Assembly (NCBI RefSeq): GCF_030929495.1
Contig: NZ_JAVFWN010000001.1
Span: forward strand, 496,001-560,000
Reading direction: 5' to 3'
Origin: Nocardioides sp. LHD-245
GTDB taxonomy: Bacteria > Actinomycetota > Actinomycetes > Propionibacteriales > Nocardioidaceae
Length of the DNA stretch: 64,000 nt
Made by a program: the position numbers and the translations under genes. Shown one piece after another: positions 1 to 10,065 of this stretch. Positions within the stretch are counted from its first letter, which is position 1, and each line of letters opens with the position of its first letter. The notes under the pieces were generated by a model. It saw nothing but the letters and a program-made list of their open reading frames with translations. It made no database searches and was not told the origin of the DNA.

Positions 1-1053
1 GTCACCCTGGGTGACTTCTACCTCGCGGTCGCGGAGGCGCTGAAGAAGAACGGCGACGCGGTCAGCGCGAAGTTGATCGAGGATGCCGTCGCACTGGGCA
101 TCACCCAACTGCCGCCGATCAAGGTCGGCGACATCATCGGGCTCGCGCAGGGAGCGGATGCCGCCCTGAGCAGCGAGATCGACGTTCTGGACCTGATCAC
201 GACGTCCGCGCTGATCGCCAACGGCACCAATGCCGTCTCCTTGCCCGACCTGGGCGTCAACAGTCTGCCCATCCTCGGCACCGCCTTCACCAGCTCCTTG
301 AACATCATCGAGAAGCCGCAGACGGCCTGCGGCGGAAAGGGGACCGTCCAGGAGACGTCACAGATCGACCTGGATCTCACCGGCACGGTCGCCAACCTCA
401 ACACGTCCTCCTTCCCGCTGTTGGGACCGCTGCTCGGCGCCCTCGCCGATGTGAGGGTGGGGCTGGGAGCGACGCTGGCACTCGACGGGGCCTACGGGAA
501 GGCGACGCTCACCGATCTGAGTTGTGCCCCGCCCATGATGAAGTTCGGTATGCAGGGGGCGCTCGCCAAGACGACGCTGAACGTCCCGGTGGTGATCACG
601 GCCAACCTCCTCGGCGCGCTCGGCGTGAAGGTGGCCGAGGTCCGGATCGGCTTCATCGCCAGGATCAACAACCCCTCCGACCCGCTCTCCCCGCCGGAGA
701 TCACCCTCGCGTTCCCGCCGAAGCAGTACAACGTGCCGTACTCGGCAGGCTCCTCGGCGCTGGGACTGCAGGAAGCCGACATCAGCCTCGACTACAACCC
801 GGCCGTCTCCTCGACGAAGTACGTGTCGACCCACATCCTGCTGCCACTCCTCGGCTACCTGGTGGACCCGATCGTCAACGCGCTTCTCGGCAACATCATG
901 CCGATCGCCACGGCTGTCTTGAGGCCGCTGATCACGGGACTCAACAACCTGATCCTCGGGCCGCTGGGCGACCTGACCGGTCTCTCCGTGGCCGGAGTCG
1001 ACGTGCTGGGGCTCAAGAAGCCCCGCTGCGGACAGCCGTCGCTGCGCGGCTAG
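1..1053 (+). CDS. TadG-like secreted/pilus-associated protein, 5' end missing
   Basis: The reading frame is open from base 1 to the TAG at 1051-1053, so about 350 C-terminal residues are visible and the start lies outside the window. The product is rich in Leu, Ala, Gly and Asn with no catalytic motif I recognise. The pattern of repeated short helices (NGDAVSA..., NSLPILGTA..., a Pro-Gln pair before a Cys) resembles the C-terminal half of TadG-type pilus-assembly proteins, which carry an N-terminal membrane anchor and act outside the membrane. This assignment is a resemblance, not a motif match. The two visible mid-region Cys could form a disulfide, which fits export. No downstream partner of a Tad locus is in the window. 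Confidence 0.5.
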   Translation, partial: VTLGDFYLAVAEALKKNGDAVSAKLIEDAVALGITQLPPIKVGDIIGLAQGADAALSSEIDVLDLITTSALIANGTNAVSLPDLGVNSLPILGTAFTSSLNIIEKPQTACGGKGTVQETSQIDLDLTGTVANLNTSSFPLLGPLLGALADVRVGLGATLALDGAYGKATLTDLSCAPPMMKFGMQGALAKTTLNVPVVITANLLGALGVKVAEVRIGFIARINNPSDPLSPPEITLAFPPKQYNVPYSAGSSALGLQEADISLDYNPAVSSTKYVSTHILLPLLGYLVDPIVNALLGNIMPIATAVLRPLITGLNNLILGPLGDLTGLSVAGVDVLGLKKPRCGQPSLRG

Positions 1054-1268
1054 CTTGGTGATGCACGACAGATCCTCGGCTCCTTCGCTGCCCGCGATGA
1101 CCGGCCCTAGGACGCCGGGCTCCACGTCGACCGCATCGATGACCTCGACCGTCCCAGCGGCATCGGGATGGGCCGTCGGCCCTCCACAGGCAGGCGTCTG
1201 AACCGCGTCGTACACAGGCCGATGCCCGGTACGGCGTCGCCGTCGCCGACCCCGGGGACCCTGGGCCC

Positions 1269-1637
1269 ATGACGACGACAGCACAGGCCCGCCGGGCGAT
1301 CGGCGCGTACGGCGAAGACGTGGCCGCCCGCTACCTGACAGCGCTCGGCATGACACTGCTGGAGCGCAACTGGCGGTGCTCCGACGGCGAGGTCGACCTC
1401 CTGCTCCGCGACGGTGCGACGCTCGTGGTGTGCGAGGTCAAGACCCGGACCTCGCTCGACGCCGGCACGCCCCACGAGGCGATCACCGACGCCAAGCTCG
1501 ACCGGCTGCGACGCTTGGGTGAGCGCTGGATGATCGAACGAGGGATCCGTCCCGACGGCATCCGGGTCGATCTGGTGGCGGTGCTGCGCCCGCCCAAGGG
1601 GGCCTCGGTCGTCGACCATGTGCGGGGGTTGTCCTGA
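1269..1637 (+). CDS. YraN/UPF0102 family endonuclease-like protein
   Basis: 122 residues, the usual length of the UPF0102 (YraN) family, which has a Holliday-junction-resolvase/restriction-endonuclease fold. The N-terminus shows the family pattern (GAYGEDVAARYL, then LERNWRCSDGEVDLL, then VVCEVKTRT), where E and the EVK segment correspond to the acidic PD-(D/E)xK-like site. Its biochemical role in actinobacteria is not established; context suggests DNA processing. The start ATG is the first in frame, and the TGA stop overlaps the next ATG by one base. It is therefore the first gene of a tightly coupled operon with comM, dprA and xerC. Confidence 0.92.
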   Translation: MTTTAQARRAIGAYGEDVAARYLTALGMTLLERNWRCSDGEVDLLLRDGATLVVCEVKTRTSLDAGTPHEAITDAKLDRLRRLGERWMIERGIRPDGIRVDLVAVLRPPKGASVVDHVRGLS

Positions 1638-3253
1638 TGCCCTTCGCCACCGCCTGGTGCGTCGCGCTCGACGGAGCCGTCGGACACCTCATCGACGTCC
1701 AGACCGACGTGTCGGTCGGGCAGCCCACCACGGTGGTCGTCGGGCGCGCCGACGCGCTCCTGCGCGAGGGCGTCGACCGGGTCCGGATGGCCCTGATCAA
1801 CTCCGACCTGCGCTGGCCCGCGACCAAACGATGCACAGTCCTCTTCTCGCCGGCCGACCTGCGCAAGTCCGGCACACACTTCGACCTCGCGATGGCCGTC
1901 AGCCTGCTGGCGGCCGACGGGCAGCTGGAGTCCGCCTGGCTGGACCGGACCGCCTTCATCGGCGAGCTGACCCTGGCCGGTGGGCTTCGTCCTGCGTTGG
2001 GTGTGCTGCCCATGGCGCTGGCCGCAGCCGCGGGCGGCGCCCGTCGCCTCTACGTGCCCGAGCCCCAGGTCGGAGAGGCGATGCTGGTGCCCGACCTCGA
2101 GGTCATCGGCGTGCGCTCCCTCGGTCAGGTCGTCGCGTCGCTCGGTGGCGACGAGCCACCCGCGGCGCCGCCCGTCGCCGCCGCCACCGGGCTGCGACTG
2201 GTCACGTGGCGGGGCGACGAGCGACTCGACGAGCTCGACCTCGCCGATCTGCGCGGGCTGGCCGAGGAGAAGTACGCCGTCGAGGTCGCCGCCGCCGGAG
2301 GTCATCCGGTGCAGCTGTCCGGGCCCAAGGGATGCGGCAAGACCAGTCTGGCCGAGCGACTGCCGACCATCCTCCCGGACCTGACCCCGGAGGAGTCGCT
2401 GGAGCTGACCGCTCTGCACTCGCTGGCGGGCGCGCTCGATCCGGGGCACGGGATGCTGGTCCGGCCCCCGTTCGCCGCGCCCCACCACGACGCCAGCAAG
2501 GTGAGCGTCGTCGGTGGCGGCTCCGGGCGGGTGCAGCCGGGCGAGATCAGCCGCGCCCATTGCGGTGTGCTCTTCCTCGACGAGTTCCCCCTGTTCCGCT
2601 CCGACGTCATCGAGGCGTTGCGGCAGCCGCTCGAGAACGGCGACATCACGGTCGCTCGCCGCGACGAGTCGGTCACCCTGCCGGCGGGCGGCATCCTGGT
2701 GCTGGCGAGCAATCCGTGCCCCTGCGGCAACTTCACCCGGGCGGCGCGGTCCAACCGGTGCACCTGCGCCGAGACCGTGCGGCGCGCCTACCGCGCACGG
2801 ATGTCCGGTCCGATCGTCGACCGGATCGACATCGTGCGCCATGTGCAGCCGGCGTCACCCGCCAGCCACGACCCGTTCTGCCCCGTCGAGTCGTCGGCCG
2901 ACGTGCGTGAGCGGGTCGCCGCCGCGCGGCGGCGGCAGGAGGAGCGATTCGCGGGGCGGAGCTGGCGGTTGAACGCCCACATCCCGAGCCCCCGGCTCAA
3001 GGACACCTGGCCGTTGCCGTCCGAGGCTCAGCACCTGGTCGACGCCGAACTGCTCGGCGGTCGGCTCAGCGCACGCGGCGCCGTGCGGGTCCACCGGCTG
3101 GCCCTGACGGTGGCCGACCTGCGCTCGGTCCGCGCCGGGCGTGACATCGGCCCCGACGTCGACGAGGTACGCACGGCTCTGCGCCTGCGGTCCGGCCGGG
3201 CTCTCGACCTCGCGATGTTCCAGCCCCGGCCGGATGCGGAGGGCGTCGCATGA
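1637..3253 (+). CDS. comM: ComM/YifB-type Mg-chelatase-like AAA+ ATPase
   Basis: 538 residues, close to the usual size of the ComM/YifB family. The N-terminal 190 residues form the Lon-protease-like domain without an obvious protease role. The AAA+ core has a Walker A loop GPKGCGKTS at about residue 230, a Walker B segment GVLFLDEFP, and a small Cys-rich insertion (NPCPCGN followed by CTC), then the C-terminal Mg-chelatase lid. ComM promotes branch migration of recombining DNA during natural transformation in Vibrio and Haemophilus; in actinobacteria the role is inferred. The gene overlaps YraN by one base and dprA by four, so the three are translationally coupled. Confidence 0.95.
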   Translation: MPFATAWCVALDGAVGHLIDVQTDVSVGQPTTVVVGRADALLREGVDRVRMALINSDLRWPATKRCTVLFSPADLRKSGTHFDLAMAVSLLAADGQLESAWLDRTAFIGELTLAGGLRPALGVLPMALAAAAGGARRLYVPEPQVGEAMLVPDLEVIGVRSLGQVVASLGGDEPPAAPPVAAATGLRLVTWRGDERLDELDLADLRGLAEEKYAVEVAAAGGHPVQLSGPKGCGKTSLAERLPTILPDLTPEESLELTALHSLAGALDPGHGMLVRPPFAAPHHDASKVSVVGGGSGRVQPGEISRAHCGVLFLDEFPLFRSDVIEALRQPLENGDITVARRDESVTLPAGGILVLASNPCPCGNFTRAARSNRCTCAETVRRAYRARMSGPIVDRIDIVRHVQPASPASHDPFCPVESSADVRERVAAARRRQEERFAGRSWRLNAHIPSPRLKDTWPLPSEAQHLVDAELLGGRLSARGAVRVHRLALTVADLRSVRAGRDIGPDVDEVRTALRLRSGRALDLAMFQPRPDAEGVA

Positions 3254-4398
3254 CGGTCTCCGACGAGGAGCGGATCGCCCGCGCCACGATCAACCTCGTC
3301 ACCGAGCCGGGGGACGTCCGGTGCCTGGGCCTGACCCGCGAGCTCGGCGGCGTCCGGTTCCTCGAGGTCCTCAAGGAGCAGCCCGACCTGCGGTCCGAGT
3401 TCGTCGCGGCCGCGGGCCGGCTGGCGAGTGCGCAGCCGGAGCGCGTCCTCGAGGAGGCCGCGCGCCGCAGGATCCGGTTCGTGGTCCCGGGCGACGACGA
3501 ATGGCCCGCGCCACTCGACGACCTGTCCGGCGCCGGCATGCTGCATGCGCGCGGCGACGTCCCTGTCGGGCTCTGGGTGCGGGGCCCGTTGCGGATCGAC
3601 CGGCTCGATCCCGCGGTCGCCGTGGTGGGCTCGCGGTCCTCGACGTCGTACGGCGATCAGGTGGCGGGAGACATGGCGGCCGTCCTCGGCGCGGCCGGCC
3701 GGACCGTGGTCTCGGGAGCCGCGCACGGTGTCGACTACGCCGCACATCGCGGCGCCGTCACCGCCGACGGCCGCACTGTCGCGGTCCTCGCCTGCGGTGT
3801 GGACCGGGCCTATCCACTCGCCCACCAGCAGATGCTCGACCATCTCGGCGAGCACCACGCGGTGGTGTCCGAAGCGCCCCCCGGATCCGCGCCGCTGCGG
3901 ATCCGGTTCCTCGCCCGCAACCGCCTCATCGCCGCTCTCACGCAGGGCACGGTCGTGGTCGAGGCGGCCGTGCGCAGCGGCGCGCTCAACACCGCCTCCT
4001 GGGCGGATCGGTTGCACCGCACCGTGATGGGCGTGCCCGGGTCGGTCATCAGCGCGGCCTCCGAGGGGGTGCATGAGCTGATCCGGGCGGGCGGCGCCTC
4101 GCTCGTCACCTGCGGTGACGACGTGCTGGAGCTGCTCGGCGCTTCGGGCGAGCACCTCCTCGACGTCCGGCGCGCCCCCGAGGGGCCGCGCGACCGGCTG
4201 TCGATCCGTGCCCGCCAGGTCCTCGACGCCGTGCCGGTCTCCTCGCCGGCCGCCGCGGCGTCGATCGCGCGGGTGGCGGGGCTCGGCATCGAGGAGGTCG
4301 AGCTCCTTCTCGACGGTCTTGCCGTCGACGGACACGTCGAGCGGTTGCCGTCGGGCTGGCGGCTGGGGGAGGAGGTGCGCTCTACGATCGCTCAATGA
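3250..4398 (+). CDS. dprA: DprA (Smf) DNA-processing protein
   Basis: 382 residues. The central Rossmann-like domain has the DprA signatures [26 protein letters not shown] and [16 protein letters not shown]-terminal winged-helix (DML1-like) segment occupies about residues 320-375 ([10 protein letters not shown]...[12 protein letters not shown]). DprA binds incoming single-stranded DNA and loads RecA. The ATG at 3250 overlaps the comM stop. The gene also carries, in its last codons, a -10 box for the following xerC. In this order (YraN-ComM-DprA-XerC) the locus is conserved across actinobacteria even where transformation has not been observed, so the cellular use may be recombination repair. 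Confidence 0.95.
   Translation: MTVSDEERIARATINLVTEPGDVRCLGLTRELGGVRFLEVLKEQPDLRSEFVAAAGRLASAQPERVLEEAARRRIRFVVPGDDEWPAPLDDLSGAGMLHARGDVPVGLWVRGPLRIDRLDPAVAVVGSRSSTSYGDQVAGDMAAVLGAAGRTVVSGAAHGVDYAAHRGAVTADGRTVAVLACGVDRAYPLAHQQMLDHLGEHHAVVSEAPPGSAPLRIRFLARNRLIAALTQGTVVVEAAVRSGALNTASWADRLHRTVMGVPGSVISAASEGVHELIRAGGASLVTCGDDVLELLGASGEHLLDVRRAPEGPRDRLSIRARQVLDAVPVSSPAAAASIARVAGLGIEEVELLLDGLAVDGHVERLPSGWRLGEEVRSTIAQ
4383..4388 (+). promoter_or_regulatory. -10 box of a leaderless xerC promoter
   Basis: TACGAT ends exactly six bases before the xerC ATG at 4395, which puts the transcription start on or next to the A of the ATG. No convincing -35 hexamer at 16-18 bp. It lies inside the last codons of dprA and would allow xerC to be expressed apart from the operon. 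Confidence 0.5.
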
Positions 4399-5330
4399 CC
4401 GACGACGCCCAGGCCGCGCTGCCGGAGTCGTTCGCGCGCATGCTCGGCGACTACGAGCGTCATCTGGTCGCCGAGCGCGACCTGGCTCCGCACAGCGTGC
4501 GGGCCTACCTGGGCGACATCGCCGGTCTCCTCGAGCATGCCGGCAGGCTGGGCCTCGTCGACGCGACCGACCTCGACCTGCGGAGCCTGCGCAGCTGGTT
4601 GGCCAAGCAGCAGAGCCTGGGTCTGTCGCGGACCACGCTCGCCCGCCGGGCCACCGCGGCACGAGTGTTCACCGCCTGGCTGGCCCGGACCGGGAGGATA
4701 CCGAGCGACATCGGCTCGGCCCTCGGCTCTCCTCGGCCGCACCACACCCTGCCGGACGTCCTGCGGGTGGACGAGGCCGCCCAGCTGATCGGCGCGGCGA
4801 CCGAGCTCGCCGACGACGGCAGCCCGGTCGGGCTCCGTGACGTCGCCATGCTCGAGCTGTTGTACGCCACCGGGATGCGGGTCGGGGAGCTGTGCGGCCT
4901 CGACGTCGACGACCTGGATCGCGATCGCAATGTCGTCCGGGTGTTCGGCAAGGGGCGCAAGGAGCGCACCGTTCCCTTCGGCCAGCCGGCGGCCACGGCG
5001 CTCGACCGGTGGCTGGCCCACGGGCGTGCCGGGCTGGCGCGGCCGGGGTCGGGTCCCGCGCTCTTCCTCGGCGCCCGTGGCGGCCGGATCGACCAGCGGG
5101 CGGTGCGCACGCTGGTGCACCGGCGGCTCGCCGACGTCCCGGGCGCACCGGACCTCGGCCCGCACGGGCTCCGCCACACCGCCGCCACCCACCTGCTCGA
5201 GGGCGGAGCCGACCTGCGGTCGGTCCAGGAACTGCTCGGTCACGCGTCCTTGGCGACCACGCAGCGCTACACGCACGTCACCACCGACCGGCTGCGTCGG
5301 GCGTACCAGCAGGCGCATCCGCGGGCATGA
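4395..5330 (+). CDS. xerC: XerC tyrosine recombinase
   Basis: 311 residues. The N-terminal SAM-like DNA-binding domain covers about residues 10-100 and the catalytic domain 120-305. All catalytic residues are visible: R162 ([10 protein letters not shown]), the beta-hairpin Lys in [12 protein letters not shown]257 and R260 in [11 protein letters not shown]283 in LLGHASL and the nucleophile Y292 in QRYTHV. Xer recombinases resolve chromosome dimers at dif near the terminus. Position after comM-dprA and length match the housekeeping XerC, not a phage integrase. It overlaps dprA by four bases and has its own leaderless -10. Confidence 0.95.
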   Translation: MTDDAQAALPESFARMLGDYERHLVAERDLAPHSVRAYLGDIAGLLEHAGRLGLVDATDLDLRSLRSWLAKQQSLGLSRTTLARRATAARVFTAWLARTGRIPSDIGSALGSPRPHHTLPDVLRVDEAAQLIGAATELADDGSPVGLRDVAMLELLYATGMRVGELCGLDVDDLDRDRNVVRVFGKGRKERTVPFGQPAATALDRWLAHGRAGLARPGSGPALFLGARGGRIDQRAVRTLVHRRLADVPGAPDLGPHGLRHTAATHLLEGGADLRSVQELLGHASLATTQRYTHVTTDRLRRAYQQAHPRA

Positions 5331-5348
5331 CCCCGGATCATGCCGGGG
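5324..5348. terminator. Possible bidirectional terminator between xerC and vapC
   Basis: Only seven bases separate the convergent stops. The region can form GGCATGA/TCATGCC (5324-5330 with 5338-5344) or, alternatively, CCCCGG/CCGGGG (5331-5336 with 5343-5348). No T-run follows, as is common in high-GC actinobacteria. Weak evidence. Confidence 0.3.
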
Positions 5349-5724
5349 ACATCGCGACGAGTCCTTGTCGTTCGGCAGCCGTACGGAGACGGATGTCGTA
5401 GCAGACCAGGACGTCCGCGCCGTGCCGCAGCGCTGTTGCCAGATGGATCGCATCCAGACTACGAAGGGTGGGGTCTGGCAGCAGGCCGGCGTGCTGCAGC
5501 AGGGGAGAGGTCATCTCGAACAGGCTGATCGACTCGAGTACCTCGGTCGCCAGACTCTGCTCGACGTCATTGCGCATCGCAGCTCGACGGACTTCGGTCA
5601 CCAGGAGTTCGGAGGAGAAGACGCGCCTGGGGTCGAACCCGTTCAAGTAGTCCCTGAGCGCGTCGCTTTCGGCCTCGTCAGCAATGAGCTTCACGACGGC
5701 TGAGGTGTCGACATAGACGTTCAC
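5338..5724 (-). CDS. vapC: VapC-type PIN-domain toxin (putative RNase)
   Basis: 128 residues, a complete PIN domain. The acidic site is visible: D6 in YVDTSAVVK, the Glu in LVTEVRRAA, D92 in RSLDAIHLATA and the later D in CYDIRL. PIN toxins cleave tRNA or rRNA in a Mg2+-dependent way. Translation probably starts at a GTG overlapping the antitoxin stop (GTGA), the usual coupling that keeps toxin below antitoxin. It is convergent with xerC. The target RNA cannot be read from sequence. Confidence 0.9.
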   Translation of the reverse strand: MNVYVDTSAVVKLIADEAESDALRDYLNGFDPRRVFSSELLVTEVRRAAMRNDVEQSLATEVLESISLFEMTSPLLQHAGLLPDPTLRSLDAIHLATALRHGADVLVCYDIRLRTAAERQGLVAMSPA

Positions 5725-6008
5725 AGCCGGTCCTCGCGAAGCTCATCGAGCACGTCCTGCATCGGCCGTTTCGCCTTGACGCGCTTGATGCTGTTCCAAC
5801 CTCGGCTCTTCGTCGCGGGCCGCGCCATCTCGGCATGCCAGAGGTCGTCCGCGGCGGGCCGGCGCAGGATCGCGACCACCTGGCCGTGATTGGTGATCTC
5901 GAAGGACTCCCCGGCGGCCACCCGGCGCAGGATCTCCGCGCTGTTGTTGCGCAGCTCGCGGTGGGGGATCCGCTCCACGGCCCGGCTCCTGACGGTCATC
6001 GCGCTCAT
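5721..6008 (-). CDS. vapB: VapB/Phd-YefM-type antitoxin
   Basis: 95 residues. The N-terminal half has the Phd/YefM DNA-binding pattern (IPHRELRNNSAEILRRVAAGESFEITNHGQVVAIL). The C-terminal half is Arg/Lys-rich and likely binds and neutralises the PIN toxin next door. A GGAG at 6016-6019 (minus strand) lies seven bases before the ATG at 6008. An alternative ATG is at 5999. The start ATG overlaps the stop of the M23 peptidase gene (ATGA), so the pair can be co-transcribed with it. Antitoxins of this family repress their own promoter; a duplicated octamer just upstream may be the operator. Confidence 0.88.
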   Translation of the reverse strand: MSAMTVRSRAVERIPHRELRNNSAEILRRVAAGESFEITNHGQVVAILRRPAADDLWHAEMARPATKSRGWNSIKRVKAKRPMQDVLDELREDRL

Positions 6009-6556
6009 CGGTTCGCTCCGAACAGCGTAGCAATCGTAGCAAAGTCAGGTCGGCCGACGTTCCGGGTGAACGGCTCGTCGCGCCAGAGCGGCAGGAGCCG
6101 CACCGGTCCGGCACCGACCAGCCGCAGCGGGTCGAGGTAGGTCTCGCCGGCGATCCAGCCCCAGTGCAGACAAGCGCGGGGCATGCAGTGCGAGCCCGCC
6201 AGCTCGAGCACACCGATCACCGCTCCCGCCGGCAGGTCGGCACCGACAGCGACCGAGGAAGCCACCGGCTCGTACGTCGTCCGGGTGGCGCCGTGCCCGA
6301 CCACCACGATCCCGCGCCCGGCGATCCGGCCGGTGAACACCACCTGCCCCGGCAGCGCGGTCCGCACCGGCTGGCCCACGCGTCCGGCCAGGTCGACGCC
6401 GCGGTGGCCGGCGCCGTAGGGGGAGTCGGGCGGGTCGAAGTGGCGGACCACCTCCGGGACCGGCTGGAGCGGCCACAAGCCGACCGGGTCCTCGGCCCGG
6501 GCCGAGGACGGGACCAGCAGTGTGAGGAGCGTGGCCAGCGCGAGGACTCGAGTCAT
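6005..6556 (-). CDS. Secreted M23-family metallopeptidase (LytM-like)
   Basis: 183 residues. The first ~21 are a signal peptide (MTRVLALATLLTLL... ending ARA), which is why I chose the ATG at 6556 over the longer open frame. The LytM core has the zinc ligands HxxxD (GHRGVDLAG) and the final LHWG. The first His of the usual HxH is Cys here (CLHWGW), a variant common in the short actinobacterial M23 group. Such enzymes cut peptidoglycan cross-bridges, or are inactive activators of amidases. An M23 gene divergent from rpsB is a conserved actinobacterial neighbourhood. Its TGA overlaps the vapB ATG. Confidence 0.85.
   Translation of the reverse strand: MTRVLALATLLTLLVPSSARAEDPVGLWPLQPVPEVVRHFDPPDSPYGAGHRGVDLAGRVGQPVRTALPGQVVFTGRIAGRGIVVVGHGATRTTYEPVASSVAVGADLPAGAVIGVLELAGSHCMPRACLHWGWIAGETYLDPLRLVGAGPVRLLPLWRDEPFTRNVGRPDFATIATLFGANR
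6024..6042 (-). promoter_or_regulatory. Putative vapBC promoter/operator with duplicated octamer
   Basis: On the minus strand TTGCTACG occurs twice in a row (6042-6035 and 6033-6026), giving overlapping -10-like boxes TACGAT and TACGCT 15-25 bases before vapB. It lies inside the last codons of the M23 gene, so coding constraint also acts on it. A promoter here would let the toxin-antitoxin pair be expressed independently and autoregulated. Confidence 0.4.
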
Positions 6557-6659
6557 GGCGGCAGCATGCGTGCCGACCGGGACGGAGCGAGGTGGGCGCC
6601 GTCCCGGTCTGTGGACGACGCGGGGGAGGACCGGGGTTGGGGAGGGGCGAGGGCACGGA

Positions 6660-6690
6660 TTGGTACGTCGAGTGCCTGACGTCGTACGCT
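6660..6690 (+). promoter_or_regulatory. Candidate rpsB-tsf promoter in the 308-bp gap
   Basis: The gap 6557-6864 separates the divergent M23 gene and rpsB. TTGGTA (6660-6665) and TACGCT (6685-6690) are 19 bp apart, somewhat long for a sigma-70 promoter. They would give a leader of about 170 nt before rpsB. Ribosomal leaders of this length often carry autoregulatory structure, but I see no known S2-binding fold. Nothing else recognisable is in the gap. Confidence 0.35.
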
Positions 6691-6864
6691 GAGAGGCACC
6701 GGTCCGCCCTGGACCGGAATTCGCTCGTCCGCAGACCACGACGGGGCCCCTCCGGCTCCGGTCGCCCGTGGGCGTCGATCCTCAGTCCGTCTGACCCCCG
6801 GGTCGCGCGGTCGGATCGCGTGCAGACGACAGGCCCCAACTGAGAAACGAAAACAGGAGAAATC

Positions 6865-7809
<945 letters not shown>

Positions 7810-7851
7810 GCCACTCCACGTCCACCCCTTCGAGAAACCGAACGAGGATCC

Positions 7852-8661
7852 ATGGCATTCACCGCTGCTGACGTCAAGAAGCTCCGTGAGCTGACCGGCG
7901 CCGGAATGATGGACTGCAAGAAGGCGCTCGACGAGACCGACGGCGACTTCGACAAGGCCGTCGAGCTGCTCCGCGTCAAGGGGGCCGCCAAGGCGGCCGC
8001 CCGCGGCGCCGAGCGTGAGACGTCCGCGGGCCTGGTGGCCAACTCCGGTGGCGCGCTCGTCGAGCTGAAGTCGGAGACCGACTTCGTCGCCAAGAACGAG
8101 GAGTTCATCAAGGCCGCCCAGCAGATCGCCGACGCGATCGCCGCGGGCAAGGCCACCGACACCGAGTCCGCGAAGGCGCTGCCGCTGGGCGACAGCACCG
8201 TCGGTCAGGTCGTCGAGGGTCTCGCCATCACCATCGGCGAGAAGATCGAGCTCGGCGACGTCGCCTACTTCGACGGCCCGGTCGCGGTCTACCTGCACAA
8301 GCGTGCGGCCGACCTCCCGCCGGCCGTCGGCGTCATCGTCGAGTACGACGGCGACGAGACCGCCGCCCGCGGCGCCGCCATGCAGGTGGCCGCCCTCAAG
8401 GCGCAGTACCTCACCCGCGACGAGGTCCCCGCGGACATCGTCGCCGCCGAGAAGGACGTCCTGACCAAGAAGACGATCGAGGAGGGCAAGCCGGAGGCTG
8501 CCGTCGCCAAGATCGTCGAGGGGCGCCTGGGCGGCTTCTTCAAGGAGATCGTCCTGCTCGAGCAGGAGTCGGTCTCGGAGTCGAAGAAGACGGTCAAGGC
8601 CGTCCTCGACGCCGCCAACACGACCGTGAAGCGGTTCGCCCGCTTCGAGGTCGGCGCGTAG
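7852..8661 (+). CDS. tsf: Elongation factor Ts
   Basis: 269 residues, typical actinobacterial length. The N-terminal UBA-like module ([21 protein letters not shown]) and the EF-Tu-contacting TDFVAKN signature are both intact. EF-Ts exchanges GDP for GTP on EF-Tu. The ATG at 7852 is preceded by a CGAGGA ribosome-binding site. It is the last gene of the rpsB-tsf unit, closed by a strong terminator 12 bases downstream of the stop. Confidence 0.97.
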   Translation: MAFTAADVKKLRELTGAGMMDCKKALDETDGDFDKAVELLRVKGAAKAAARGAERETSAGLVANSGGALVELKSETDFVAKNEEFIKAAQQIADAIAAGKATDTESAKALPLGDSTVGQVVEGLAITIGEKIELGDVAYFDGPVAVYLHKRAADLPPAVGVIVEYDGDETAARGAAMQVAALKAQYLTRDEVPADIVAAEKDVLTKKTIEEGKPEAAVAKIVEGRLGGFFKEIVLLEQESVSESKKTVKAVLDAANTTVKRFARFEVGA

Positions 8662-8672
8662 CTCACCCGCAT

Positions 8673-8712
8673 CGACGGCCGGTGGTCACCGCAGGGTGAC
8701 CACCGGCCGTCG
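8673..8712 (+). terminator. Strong rho-independent terminator after tsf
   Basis: A perfect 18-bp stem (8673-8690 with 8695-8712) with a four-base loop, followed by GCGTTTTCCC. The T-run is short but present. It separates the translation operon from the SPFH cluster. Confidence 0.88.
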
Positions 8713-8759
8713 GCGTTTTCCCGGTCCTCTTTCCGCCTGTCCCGGTACGGCCGAGGATG

Positions 8760-8765
8760 TAGGTT
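8760..8765 (+). promoter_or_regulatory. Candidate -10 of the SPFH operon
   Basis: TAGGTT, a good actinobacterial -10, lies 85 bases before the SPFH start. The matching -35 position (8737-8742) is poor. The leader would be about 80 nt. Confidence 0.35.
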
Positions 8766-8850
8766 TGTCGCGCCCGGCCATCGGACATGTGTCGGACCGG
8801 CGTCCCGCGCTTGCGGGCGCACTTCGGTGTCAGGTGAAGGAGATCGTCAA

Positions 8851-10065
8851 ATGGGACTCATTCAGGCTGCGATCGGCGCGATCGGCGGCACCCTCGCCGA
8901 CCAGTGGGTCGACTTCTACGGCGTCCCCGACGGCATCGGCTCGACCGTGGCCGTCTTCCCTGCCGTCGCGAAGGGGCAGAACGCCGGCCGGGGCAGCAAC
9001 ACCCAGGGCTCCGAGGGCGTGATCACCAACGGCTCGAAGATTGTCGTGCCGGAGGGCTATGGACTGGTCCTCCTCGAGGACGGTGCGTTCACCGGCTTCG
9101 CCGCCGAGCCGGGCGCCTACATCTGGAACTCCGACGACCCCGCGTCGCAGTCGGTCTTCACCGGCGGTGGCCTCGTCGACTCGCTCATCAAGCAGAGCTG
9201 GGAGCGCTTCAAGTTCGGCGGCCGCCCGTCGGCCCAGCAGAACGCGGTCTTCGTGACGCTCAAGGAGCTGCCCAACAACAAGTTCGGCACCCAGTCGGAG
9301 ATCTACTGGGACGACGCCTTCCTCAACACCCAGGTCGGCGCGATCACTCGCGGCACCTACACCCTGAAGATCACCGACCCGCTGACCTTCATCCGCAACT
9401 TCGTGCCCGCCGACGTCATCGGCGGCCGCAAGTCCTTCGACTTCACCGACATCGACAACCCGGCCGGCGAGCAGCTGTTCAACGAGGTCGTCGGCTCCCT
9501 GGCCCCGGCGTTCTCGATGTACACCAACGACCCCGCCAAGGGGAACCGGATCTCCCGCCTGCAGCAGGACTCGATCGGGTTCGCCCAGTCGCTGTCCGCC
9601 GCGGTGGAGCAGAACTACCAGTGGCGCACCGACCGCGGCCTGGAGATCGTCAAGACCGCGATCATCTCGATCGAGTACGACGCCAACACGCGTGAGCTGC
9701 TCAAGAACGTCCAGCGGGCCGATGCCCTGTCCGGTTCCCGCGGCAACTCCAACCTGCAGGCGTCGGTCGCCGCCGGCATGGAGGCGGCCGGTGAGAACGC
9801 CGGCCCCGGCGGGATGATCGGGATGGGCATGGCGGCCGGTGGCATCGGCCTCGGCGGCCTCCAGCAGCCCGTTCCGCCGGCCCAGGCCCCGGCGGCACCG
9901 GCCGCCCCGCCCGCGGCTCCGGCGGCCGCGGCCGAGCCGGCCGCGGCCGAGCCGGCCGCGGAGGACCCGATGGCCGTGCTCAAGCGGGCCAAGGAGATGC
10001 TCGACGCCGGGCTGATCACGCAGGCCGACTACGACGCGGCGAAGGCGAAGGCGCTCGGTCTGTGA
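8851..10065 (+). CDS. SPFH-domain protein with C-terminal SHOCT (YdjI-like)
   Basis: 404 residues. The ATG at 8851 is chosen over an upstream GTG because AAGGAGA lies seven bases before it. Residues ~30-300 match the YdjI-type 'virion core protein-like' branch of the SPFH (stomatin/prohibitin/flotillin) superfamily. A Gly/Pro/Ala-rich linker follows, then a short SHOCT helix pair (DPMAVLKRAKEMLDAGLITQADYD in segments). SPFH proteins form oligomeric scaffolds on membranes. There is no transmembrane segment here, so it would associate peripherally. The next gene overlaps by four bases and is a zinc-ribbon membrane protein, the same partnership as ydjI-ydjG of the Bacillus PspA-linked operon. 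Confidence 0.85.
   Translation: MGLIQAAIGAIGGTLADQWVDFYGVPDGIGSTVAVFPAVAKGQNAGRGSNTQGSEGVITNGSKIVVPEGYGLVLLEDGAFTGFAAEPGAYIWNSDDPASQSVFTGGGLVDSLIKQSWERFKFGGRPSAQQNAVFVTLKELPNNKFGTQSEIYWDDAFLNTQVGAITRGTYTLKITDPLTFIRNFVPADVIGGRKSFDFTDIDNPAGEQLFNEVVGSLAPAFSMYTNDPAKGNRISRLQQDSIGFAQSLSAAVEQNYQWRTDRGLEIVKTAIISIEYDANTRELLKNVQRADALSGSRGNSNLQASVAAGMEAAGENAGPGGMIGMGMAAGGIGLGGLQQPVPPAQAPAAPAAPPAAPAAAAEPAAAEPAAEDPMAVLKRAKEMLDAGLITQADYDAAKAKALGL

Noticed and set aside
358..2842. Long minus-strand open frames opposite the TadG-like, YraN and ComM genes
   Set aside because: They are Arg/Gly/Ala/Pro-rich shadow frames with no family pattern, as expected in very high-GC DNA. A stretch near 1035-1240 on the minus strand reads somewhat protein-like but has no good start, lower GC3, and overlaps the end of the upstream gene.
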